Below are positions 1 to 5,182 of a stretch of DNA of 8,224 nucleotides, piece by piece. Both the position numbers and the translations under genes were made by a program. Under the pieces are notes generated by a model, which searched no databases, had not been told where the DNA came from, and was given only the letters and a program-made list of their open reading frames with translations. Every line of letters begins with the position of its first letter. Position 1 is the first letter of the stretch. The stretch lies in NCBI GenBank assembly GCA_004525875.1, contig SPBQ01000084.1:1-8224 (forward strand), read 5' to 3'. The DNA comes from Myxococcales bacterium (GTDB taxonomy: Bacteria; Desulfobacterota_B; Binatia; UBA1149; SPBQ01).

Positions 1-153
1 ACTCGCTCCCGCCGCGACGGCAGATGTCTCCGCAACCGTCCTCGCAACCTGGTCGGGCCACTCCACGTCGATCTTCCAGCGGTAGGCCGCAGCTCGCTCT
101 CGCGATACCAGGCTACGGCGAGCGGTGAGCCTGCACGACGATCGCGACTAAAA
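1..153. other. Left edge, no confident gene
   Basis: No complete gene is visible here. Two weak partial frames compete. On the + strand a frame open from base 2 ends at a TAG at 83-85 and could be the C-terminus of a gene entering from the left. On the - strand a frame running leftwards off the window reads AYRWKIDVEWPDQVARTV with natural-looking composition. That minus frame has a stop at 148-150 and no ATG, GTG or TTG before the internal GTG at 64-66. Neither is long enough to assign. The hairpin just to the right would fit better with the + strand reading. Confidence 0.3.
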
Positions 154-179
154 GAAGGCGCGGGCGCCGGCGCGTTTTT
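154..179 (+). terminator. Terminator-like hairpin before the TauD-family gene
   Basis: The core stem pairs CGCG (159-162) with CGCG (171-174) around the loop GGCGCCGG. Weaker A-T and G-T pairs extend it outwards, and TTTTT (175-179) follows directly. The A-rich left flank (150-156) makes it partly terminator-like on the other strand too. It could end an upstream gene or act as a leader hairpin, since the next start codon is only 26 bases away. The stem is short, so this is tentative. Confidence 0.35.
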
Positions 180-205
180 CAGATACCGGCCGGCGCGCTA
201 TCACG

Positions 206-1219
206 ATGGCGGAGGGCGGGCCGCTGGAAACCTACTACAGCTACGCACAACAGGTGCTGCACTATTTCGACCGTCCCCATGACGGACCAGCTCTCGAGCC
301 GATGGCAGGCCCATCGGTGTGGCGCGGCAGCCTCGTGGCGGCGGAACCGGATTGGCTGCTCGAGCTTCGTCCCCGAGAGGTCGACGAGCTCGAGCGCGCC
401 CTGGCCCACGCCGTGGCCACCGGCAAGCCGATCGGTGACCTGACGGCCTCGGATTTCCCGCTTCCGACGCTCGCGGCCGCGATTCGTCAGTGGCGCACCG
501 AGGTGAGTCGGGGACGTGGATTCCTCGTGGTTCGCGGCGTCCCGGTCGAGAGCTGGAGCCGAGACGATGGCGAGCGATTCTTCTGGTGCATCGGACTGCA
601 CATGGGCCGCCCCGGCACCCAGAACGTGCACGGCGATCTGCTCGGTCACGTGACCGACACGGGCGACGACGACGCCGATCAGTTCGTACGGCTCTACCGA
701 ACTTCCTCCGACATCGCCTACCACTGCGACGCCGCAGACGTGGTCGGACTGCTGTGCCTCAACCGGGCGCGCCGCGGCGGCGCCAGCCGCATCGTCAGCT
801 CGGTGAGCGTCTACAACGAGCTGCTGGCCAGGCGCCCAGACTTGACCGGTCGGCTATATGAGACATTCCTGCTCGACATCCGCAACGAGGATTCTTCTGG
901 CGAGCTGCGCTACGTACCTGTGCCAGCGTGCCGCCACGCGGGCGGACAGCTGAGGACTTTCTACCACAGCGACTACTTCCGCTCGGTCCTCCGCCACAAC
1001 GACGTCGCACCGTTCACCGACGAGGAGCGAGAAGTGCTCGACCTCTACGAGGCGATCGCGAACGATCCCGACCTGTACCTGGACATGGATCTGGAGCCCG
1101 GTGACATTCAGTGGCTCTCGAACCACACGGCGATGCACGCTCGCACCGAGTACGAGGATTGGCCGGAGCCCGAGCGCAAGCGCCACCTGCTACGGCTCTG
1201 GCTCTCGATCGAGAAGTAG
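206..1219 (+). CDS. TauD/TfdA-family Fe(II)/2-oxoglutarate-dependent dioxygenase
   Basis: This 337-aa cytoplasmic enzyme is probably a non-haem iron oxygenase that couples 2-oxoglutarate decarboxylation to hydroxylation of an unknown substrate. The iron-binding H-x-D motif is seen at H173-C174-D175 in the context AYHCDAADVVGLLCL. The distal iron histidine is probably H311 in SNHTAMHARTEYEDW (H307 is nearby). The segment RKRHLLRLWLS (325-334) supplies the Arg expected to bind 2-oxoglutarate, most likely R330 or R326. The spacing between the two metal sites fits the TauD/TfdA fold, and the length is slightly above that of classic TauD proteins. Nothing identifies taurine or another specific substrate. 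ATG 206 is the only usual start in its frame after the stop at 149-151; no Shine-Dalgarno sequence is evident before it. The gene is convergent with the SDR gene that starts 12 bases beyond its stop. Confidence 0.88.
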   Translation: MAEGGPLETYYSYAQQVLHYFDRPHDGPALEPMAGPSVWRGSLVAAEPDWLLELRPREVDELERALAHAVATGKPIGDLTASDFPLPTLAAAIRQWRTEVSRGRGFLVVRGVPVESWSRDDGERFFWCIGLHMGRPGTQNVHGDLLGHVTDTGDDDADQFVRLYRTSSDIAYHCDAADVVGLLCLNRARRGGASRIVSSVSVYNELLARRPDLTGRLYETFLLDIRNEDSSGELRYVPVPACRHAGGQLRTFYHSDYFRSVLRHNDVAPFTDEEREVLDLYEAIANDPDLYLDMDLEPGDIQWLSNHTAMHARTEYEDWPEPERKRHLLRLWLSIEK

Positions 1220-1231
1220 CGTCCGGCTCCG

Positions 1232-2137
1232 CTACCGCTCCATCAGCTTCGCCAGCGCCGCCATCTCGTCGGCGATGCTATCGGGGATCACGTAGCCCTC
1301 CGGGCTACGGATCTGCGGCAGGTTGTCGCGGATGTCCTCGGGCGAGGCGACACTCCCCTTCGGGGAAGCCCAGCCCGGCGCCAGCCCGATGAAGATGCGG
1401 GCGTATCGACCGCCGCCGCAATCGAAGATCTCGTGTGTCTGCTCGCACTCCTCCGAGCACAGATAGGTCACCAGCGGCGTGATGTGCTCGGGCCCGAGCA
1501 GCTCGGCCATCGGTCCGAGCAGCTCCTCCGTCAGGCGCGTGCGAGCGACCGGCGCGATGACGTTCGACTGGATGTTGTACTTGCGACCTTCGACGGCGAG
1601 CACGTTGGACAGGCCCACGAGCCCCATCTTCGCCGAACCGTAGTTGGTCTGGCCGAAGTTCCCGAAGATGCCCGCGCCCGAGGCCGCGAACACGAAGCGG
1701 CCGTAGCCGTTCTCCTTCATCGAGCGGAATGCAGGCTGGGAGACAAAGAACGCCCCCTTGAGATGAACACTGAGCACGGCTTCCAGGTCCTCGGGAGCGA
1801 GCTTCGCGAACGTGCGGTCGCGCAGGATGCCGGCGTTGTTGACGACGATGTCGACCTTGCCGAACGTGTCGAGCGCCGACCGGATGATCCCCTCGCCGCC
1901 CTCCGGCGTACTCACCGAATCGTAGTTGGCGACGGCCTTGCCGCCGGCCTCCGTGATCTCCTTGACGACCGCGTCAGCCATGCTGCTGCCGCTCCCCGTG
2001 CCGTCGGCCTTGCCACCGAGGTCGTTGACCACGACGCTCGCCCCGCGCGACGCCATCATCAACGCGTAGGTACGCCCCAGACCGCCGCCCGCGCCGGTGA
2101 TCACGGCCACCCGGCTGTCGAAACGAATCTCACCCAT
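1232..2137 (-). CDS. SDR dehydrogenase of the MFE-2/HSD17B4 hydroxyacyl-CoA dehydrogenase type
   Basis: This 301-aa NAD(P)-dependent short-chain dehydrogenase resembles the N-terminal (3R)-hydroxyacyl-CoA dehydrogenase domain of peroxisomal multifunctional enzyme 2. Numbering from M at 2135-2137, the Rossmann glycine motif is TGAGGGLG (14-21), NDLGG follows strand 2 (38-42), NNAG is at 100-103, and the catalytic S153, Y166 and K170 lie in FAASGAGIFGNFGQTNYGSAK-like order. The extended loop after NDLGG with GSSMADAVVKEI, and the segments KAVANYDSV and NNAGILRDR, are hallmarks of the MFE-2 group. A tail of about 55 residues follows the SDR core, also as in that group. The likely role is oxidation of a 3-hydroxyacyl-CoA in beta-oxidation of fatty, branched or sterol side-chain acyl groups; the substrate is inferred. 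ATG 2137 is preferred over ATG 2143 (303 aa) because AGGGAG at 2147-2152 lies 9 bases from it but only 3 from the other. A further in-frame ATG at 2176 lacks this support. Confidence 0.9.
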   Translation of the reverse strand: MGEIRFDSRVAVITGAGGGLGRTYALMMASRGASVVVNDLGGKADGTGSGSSMADAVVKEITEAGGKAVANYDSVSTPEGGEGIIRSALDTFGKVDIVVNNAGILRDRTFAKLAPEDLEAVLSVHLKGAFFVSQPAFRSMKENGYGRFVFAASGAGIFGNFGQTNYGSAKMGLVGLSNVLAVEGRKYNIQSNVIAPVARTRLTEELLGPMAELLGPEHITPLVTYLCSEECEQTHEIFDCGGGRYARIFIGLAPGWASPKGSVASPEDIRDNLPQIRSPEGYVIPDSIADEMAALAKLMER

Positions 2138-2146
2138 CGACATGTT

Positions 2147-2152
2147 CTCCCT
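2147..2152 (-). promoter_or_regulatory. Ribosome binding site that decides the SDR start
   Basis: On the minus strand AGGGAG is followed by AAC, ATG, TCG and a second ATG. The 9-base spacing favours the second ATG (2137), whose product begins MGEIRF as expected for the family. The first ATG (2143) is only 3 bases away and would add Met-Ser. Confidence 0.6.
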
Positions 2153-2195
2153 GCGCGCGACACTCGAGCGCCCCAAGGTCGCAGCGTCGCGCCGG

Positions 2196-2223
2196 AGGCT
2201 ATCTCACAGCGGACGTGAGTCAA
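2196..2223 (-). promoter_or_regulatory. Candidate promoter with an inverted repeat, for the MFE-2-type SDR
   Basis: Reading the minus strand, TTGACT (2223-2218) resembles a -35 box and, 16 bases on, TAGCCT (2201-2196) is a weak -10 box. A perfect dyad CTCAC-N7-GTGAG (2203-2219) fills the spacer and slightly overlaps the -35. That placement suits an operator for a repressor or activator. The predicted transcript start would lie about 50 bases before the SDR start codon. The -10 match is only 3 of 6, so the call is tentative. Confidence 0.35.
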
Positions 2224-2283
2224 CGCCGTCGATCAACGGTGGTGTCGATCGTGGGGGCGTGCGACGGTTTGCATCGAAACTCC

Positions 2284-2580
2284 GTGCGCCCCCTCGCCCC
2301 AGCCCTGCCCTATCCGGTGGCCTGTGCCCTCCTCGGCCTCGCCATCGGATGGACGCCCATGCTGTTCCACGGACCGATCCCGGAAAAGTGGAGCTACTAC
2401 TACGTAGACGGCACGGTCTTGGTCTGGGGTTACTACTTCGCGCGACTCTCGATCGGGCTCTGGGTGGGCCTTACGAGCGTGCCGTCGCGATGGTACCTAC
2501 GTGGTCCGCTCTGCGGTGCGCTGACGATGCTTCCGCTTGGCTTCGTCGCACTCGCCAATCCACTGTGCGGTCCGCCTTGA
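2284..2580 (+). CDS. Small membrane protein of unknown function, ended early by TGA
   Basis: I do not recognise the family. From GTG 2284 the protein has 98 residues with three hydrophobic stretches: PYPVACALLGLAIGWTPMLF near the N-terminus, TVLVWGYYFARLSIGLWVGL in the middle, and CGALTMLPLGFVALANPLCG at the end, joined by short polar loops with aromatic residues (EKWSYYYVDG). The frame is open back to a GTG at 2215 (121 aa), but that extension is Arg-rich, unlike a conserved domain, and lies on the candidate SDR promoter. Neither start has a good Shine-Dalgarno sequence. The TGA at 2578-2580 is followed in the same frame by an ATG and 31 further codons encoding a fourth hydrophobic helix. 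The full protein was therefore probably about 131 residues with four helices, and this reading frame is probably interrupted. It is divergent from the SDR gene. Confidence 0.55.
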   Translation: MRPLAPALPYPVACALLGLAIGWTPMLFHGPIPEKWSYYYVDGTVLVWGYYFARLSIGLWVGLTSVPSRWYLRGPLCGALTMLPLGFVALANPLCGPP

Positions 2581-2679
2581 ATGTTCTGGAACACGGTCAC
2601 CGGTTCGGTGATCGGGCTGATCGTCGCGGGCGCCGCCTACGCGCTAACCGGCAAGCACCATGTCGGCAGCCTCGCCTGA
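2581..2679 (+). CDS. In-frame continuation past the TGA, or a 32-aa single-helix peptide
   Basis: The frame of the preceding membrane protein resumes immediately after its TGA and runs to a second TGA at 2677-2679. It reads MFWNTVTGSVIGLIVAG then AAYALTGKHHVGSLA: one transmembrane helix with a basic tail. Three explanations fit. It may be the severed C-terminal helix of a four-helix protein hit by a nonsense mutation. It may be a separate translationally coupled peptide, since its ATG abuts the stop. Or it may be the part after a recoded TGA codon. No Shine-Dalgarno sequence precedes the ATG, which disfavours an independent gene. I favour a broken gene and hold the others open. Confidence 0.4.
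   Translation: MFWNTVTGSVIGLIVAGAAYALTGKHHVGSLA
2594..2614 (+). other. Nine-bp hairpin downstream of the TGA
   Basis: CGGTCACCG (2594-2602) pairs with CGGTGATCG (2606-2614) around a GTT triloop, with a single G-T wobble. The loop begins 22 bases after the TGA at 2578-2580 and starts with G. These values lie within what I recall of the loose bacterial SECIS consensus. GC-rich coding sequence produces such hairpins by chance, so function is unproven. Confidence 0.3.
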
Positions 2680-2690
2680 AAACCCGGTGG

Positions 2691-2719
2691 TTGGCACCCG
2701 AGCGAACCTCGGTTAGAAG
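2691..2719 (+). promoter_or_regulatory. Candidate promoter for the GST-to-hydrolase gene run
   Basis: TTGGCA (2691-2696) is a 5 of 6 match to a -35 box. After 17 bases TAGAAG (2714-2719) is a 4 of 6 match to a -10 box. The spacer holds a dyad, CCGAG-N5-CTCGG (2698-2712), which might be an operator or, as RNA, a weak terminator for the membrane-protein gene. It lies at the only sizeable gap before the + strand cluster, which supports the call. Confidence 0.4.
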
Positions 2720-2741
2720 CTAGAGCGAGGATTCGGCCCCC

Positions 2742-2846
2742 ATGGAACCCAAAGAAGCCGTCTCCGCTCACGCGTTCTACGACCGCGTGGGATACACCCG
2801 ATCTGGCTATCCCTTCTTCAAATCGCTCGCTCCTACGAACGAATGA
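2742..2846 (+). pseudogene. Probable C-terminal remnant of a GNAT acetyltransferase
   Basis: A 34-codon frame from ATG to TGA encodes AHAFYDRVGYTRSGYPFFK near its middle. The pattern A-x-x-FY-x-x-x-GY is typical of the last helix and strand of GNAT N-acetyltransferases, where it follows the acetyl-CoA site. The acetyl-CoA-binding Q/R-x-x-G-x-G/A motif and the rest of the fold are absent, and the frame is closed by TAG at 2721-2723. A GAGG at 2727-2730 lies 11 bases before the ATG, so a short peptide could still be made. The call rests on one short motif; it could instead be an unrelated small ORF that leads the gene run, 16 bases before the GST. Confidence 0.35.
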
Positions 2847-2862
2847 GCGGCGAGCGCCCGAG

Positions 2863-3486
2863 GTGATCCTCTACGTCGACCGTTTCGCACCGAACGTGAG
2901 ACGGGTCCTCATGTTCATCGACGAGAAGGGGATCAACGTCCCCGTGATCGAGCTGAACATCGAATCCGGGGAGCACCGATCACCACGCATGCTCGAGCTC
3001 AACCCGCTCGGCCAGCTCCCCATCCTGGAACTCGACGACGGCGGTGGACTGTCGGAATCGACGGCGATCTGCCGCTACCTGGAGGAGCTGCACCCGGAAC
3101 CTGCGCTATTCGGCGAGAATCCGACCGAACGCGCTCTGGTGGAGATGTGGCTGCGCCGGGTCGAGCTCGGGCTATTCACGCCGGCCGTCGAATACGGTCA
3201 CCATACCCAGCCGTTCTTCCACGACCGTTTCGTGCAGATCGCGGCCTGGGCCGCCCTGTGCAGGGACCGTGTGGCGGCGTGCTGCTCGCTCCTGGAGCGC
3301 ACGCTCGCCACCAGCAGCTACGTCGCGGGCGACAGATTCACGGTGGCCGACGTGACGGCGTACTGCGGGATCGAGATCGCAATCCTGTGGGGCATCGGCG
3401 GGTACGGCGACCTCGGCGCGTTGACAGCGTGGCGCGGGCGGATCGGGGCGAGACCGTCGGCTGCGGCGGCGCGATACCTCGAGTGA
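2863..3486 (+). CDS. Glutathione S-transferase family protein
   Basis: This 207-aa cytoplasmic protein has the two-domain GST layout: a thioredoxin-like N-terminal domain (about 1-77) and an all-helical C-terminal domain (about 85-205). Visible landmarks are the N-terminal APNVRRV (9-15), NPLGQLP with the cis-Pro at 53, the glutathione-binding E65-S66 in LSESTAICRYLEE, and the helix N-cap motif FTVADV (159-164). The family conjugates glutathione to electrophiles or carries out related thiol chemistry; the substrate is unknown. The position before the Pro-Asn that often carries Ser, Thr or Cys is Ala9, so catalysis may rely on Asn11 or another residue. GTG 2863 gives the expected N-terminus ILYVDRF; an ATG at 2843 is out of frame and stops after seven codons. 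The Shine-Dalgarno sequence is weak. It heads a tight run, with the next gene 4 bases on. Confidence 0.87.
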   Translation: MILYVDRFAPNVRRVLMFIDEKGINVPVIELNIESGEHRSPRMLELNPLGQLPILELDDGGGLSESTAICRYLEELHPEPALFGENPTERALVEMWLRRVELGLFTPAVEYGHHTQPFFHDRFVQIAAWAALCRDRVAACCSLLERTLATSSYVAGDRFTVADVTAYCGIEIAILWGIGGYGDLGALTAWRGRIGARPSAAAARYLE

Positions 3487-3490
3487 ACCA

Positions 3491-3910
3491 GTGACCGCTG
3501 CCGAGATCGCGGTCTTCGGCGTGGTTGCGCTGCACTTCGCCGTCACGTTGTTCCCGTTTCTGGGGGCCTTCCTCATCCTTCGCTGGCCGTGGTTCGTCCG
3601 GGTTCACGTTCCGATCCTGTTGTGGGCATTCTCGATTCCGTTCCTGCAGTACCCCTGCCCACTCACCGACCTGGAGAACCGGCTACGTGCCGGGGCTGGG
3701 ATGCCCCGCTACGATACGCACTTCATCGAGAACTACATCTACCGACCGCTCGCGCCGTACGGTCACCTGATCTGGGACAACTTCAACTGGATGGCCCCGA
3801 GCCTGGCCTACGCGCTCTACTTCAGGCAACGGCGCCGCGCCCGCCACCAGGCGCGGATCGGCACCGGTCCGCGCGACTTGTTTCGCACGGACGATGACGG
3901 CAGGGAGTAG
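3491..3910 (+). CDS. DUF2784-family membrane protein
   Basis: This 139-aa integral membrane protein matches my memory of DUF2784, an uncharacterised family. Hydrophobic segments lie at about 5-31 and 36-54, with a weaker one at 98-112. The hallmark CPLTDLENRLRAGAG (56-70) follows the second helix, with an aromatic-rich stretch YDTHFIENYIYRPLAPYG after it. The C-terminus is basic then acidic (RQRRRARHQ, DDDGRE), so it probably faces the cytoplasm and solvent. No catalytic motif is evident and I assign no reaction. GTG 3491 lies 4 bases after the GST stop, which suggests translational coupling, and its own stop precedes the next start by 2 bases. Co-occurrence with a GST and an SDR suggests a membrane partner of a redox or detoxification pathway; that is inference only. 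Confidence 0.78.
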   Translation: MTAAEIAVFGVVALHFAVTLFPFLGAFLILRWPWFVRVHVPILLWAFSIPFLQYPCPLTDLENRLRAGAGMPRYDTHFIENYIYRPLAPYGHLIWDNFNWMAPSLAYALYFRQRRRARHQARIGTGPRDLFRTDDDGRE

Positions 3911-3912
3911 GA

Positions 3913-4677
3913 ATGAAACACTTCGACATGACGGACAAGATCGCTGTCGTCACCGGTGGTAGCCGCGGCCTGGGACGGGAGATGGTACTGGCCTTCGCCG
4001 AGGCCGGCGCACACGTCGTGATCGCCAGCCGCAAGCTCGATGCGTGCCACGCCCTTGCCGCCGAGGTCACCGAGCGAACCGGCCGTGAGGCACTCGGCGT
4101 CGAGTTCCACGCCGGCAAGTGGGAGGACTGCGACCGTCTGACCGAGACCGCTTACGAGCGCTTCGGCCGCGTCGACGTGCTCGTGAACAATGCCGGCATG
4201 TCCCCCTTGTACCCCTCCCTGGTCGAGGTCACGGAGGCACTCTATGACAAAGTCCTGGCGGTCAACCTCAAGGGCCCTTTCCGCCTCGGCTCGCTGATGG
4301 GAACGCGAATGGCCGAGGGCGAGGGCGGATCCATCATCAACGTCAGCAGCATCGCAGCCGTGCAGCCGACAGCGCAGGAGGTTCCGTACGGCGTGGCCAA
4401 GGCCGGCCTCAACACGCTGACCATCGGGCTTGCACGCACCTTCGCGCCGAAGGTGAGAGTCAACGCGATCATGCCAGGCCCGTTCCTCACCGACATCTCG
4501 AAAGCCTGGGATCCCGAGGCGTTCGCTGAGCTCGCGCGCAGGACCATCCCGCTACAGCGCGGCGGCGAGCCGCGAGAGATCGTTGGGGCGGCCCTCTACC
4601 TGGCCAGCGACGCGTCGAGCTACACCACGGGGGCGGTACTCAAGATCGACGGCGGCGCCGCGTTCTCGCCGGCCTGA
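3913..4677 (+). CDS. Classical short-chain dehydrogenase/reductase, FabG/RhlG-like
   Basis: This 254-aa cytoplasmic oxidoreductase has every classical SDR element: TGGSRGLG (14-21) for the cofactor, NNAG (92-95), N118, S146, and Y159 with K163 in the YxxxK motif. SRK at 39-41, just after strand 2, favours NADP(H) over NAD(H). The C-terminal GAVLKIDGG matches the FabG-type ending. Likely chemistry is reversible reduction of a keto group on an acyl, alcohol or sugar-like substrate; the exact one cannot be read. RhlG-like or gluconate 5-dehydrogenase-like labels are possible, since the family is promiscuous. ATG 3913 is well supported by AGGGAG (3902-3907) at a spacing of 5. The start lies 2 bases after the DUF2784 stop, so the pair is almost certainly co-transcribed. 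It belongs to a different SDR subgroup from the one at 1232-2137. Confidence 0.9.
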   Translation: MKHFDMTDKIAVVTGGSRGLGREMVLAFAEAGAHVVIASRKLDACHALAAEVTERTGREALGVEFHAGKWEDCDRLTETAYERFGRVDVLVNNAGMSPLYPSLVEVTEALYDKVLAVNLKGPFRLGSLMGTRMAEGEGGSIINVSSIAAVQPTAQEVPYGVAKAGLNTLTIGLARTFAPKVRVNAIMPGPFLTDISKAWDPEAFAELARRTIPLQRGGEPREIVGAALYLASDASSYTTGAVLKIDGGAAFSPA

Positions 4678-4685
4678 GGCTCACC

Positions 4686-4691
4686 GGAGGG
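4686..4691 (+). promoter_or_regulatory. Strong ribosome binding site for a TTG start
   Basis: GGAGGG is followed by five bases (CCTCC) and then TTG at 4697-4699. It fixes the start of the Dabb-domain gene. The in-frame ATG at 4583 lies inside the preceding SDR gene, and its extra residues look like out-of-frame reading of that gene. Confidence 0.65.
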
Positions 4692-4696
4692 CCTCC

Positions 4697-5128
4697 TTGC
4701 AGCTACCCGCGCGCACGGCTCACGCACTCGTCAGTATCTGGCTCGTACTCGCGCTCTGCACGTGCAACCGCGGCGGCGAAGCCGGTGATAGGGTAGACGG
4801 CTGGGGCACCGGCTCGGTCGAGCACGTCGTACTGCTCTGGCTCGACGAGCCCGGCAGCCGTCTTCACGTCGACCGTATCGTCGAAGTATCCATCGAACTC
4901 GCCAGGCTGCCCGGTGTAAAGGCGCTGCGCATCGGCGATCCGCTGCCGAGCGACCGGTCGATCGTCGATTCGAGCTACGACCTTGCGCTCGTGTTCACGT
5001 TCGCAAACGCCGGCGCGCTGGCGGACTACCTCGCTCACCCCGAACATCGCGCGGCCGCCGAGCATACGCTCGGGCCCCTGGTCGCACGCATGCAGGTCTA
5101 CGACTTCGCACTGCGTGCGCTCGACTGA
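4697..5128 (+). CDS. Exported Dabb-domain (stress-responsive alpha/beta barrel) protein
   Basis: From TTG 4697 the product has 143 residues. Residues 1-23 form an export signal: Arg and His near the N-terminus, then LVSIWLVLALCTC. The cysteines at 21 and 23 hint at a lipoprotein, but Leu or Thr before them does not fit the usual lipobox. A Gly-rich linker is followed by a Dabb domain (about 41-140). It begins VEHVVLLWL and contains the family pattern SSYDLALVFTF and LADYLAHPEH, in which the paired His motif is typical. Dabb proteins are small dimeric ferredoxin-like barrels; a few act as cyclases or isomerases, and most are uncharacterised. An exported form is unusual. The gene follows the SDR by 19 bases and belongs to the same run. 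The fold call is fairly sure and the localisation moderate. Confidence 0.78.
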   Translation: MQLPARTAHALVSIWLVLALCTCNRGGEAGDRVDGWGTGSVEHVVLLWLDEPGSRLHVDRIVEVSIELARLPGVKALRIGDPLPSDRSIVDSSYDLALVFTFANAGALADYLAHPEHRAAAEHTLGPLVARMQVYDFALRALD

Positions 5129-5182
5129 GCGCTCGCACAGGCGTGTTTCCCTGCGGGCGGCGTCGCGATAGAGCACCCGGCT

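Noticed and set aside
1433..2218. Long + strand open frame of 261 codons opposite the MFE-2-type SDR
   Set aside because: It is antisense to a gene with complete SDR motifs. Its product is Arg/Asp/Val-rich with no recognisable domain, typical of a shadow frame in GC-rich DNA.
2215..2283. GTG 2215 as the start of the small membrane protein
   Set aside because: The extra 23 residues are Arg-rich with no structure, have no ribosome binding site and overlap the SDR promoter dyad; kept only as an alternative.
2843..2866. ATG at 2843 overlapping the preceding TGA as ATGA, as an alternative GST start
   Set aside because: Its frame stops after seven codons. It would need a one-base frameshift to join the GST, and GTG 2863 already gives a normal GST N-terminus.
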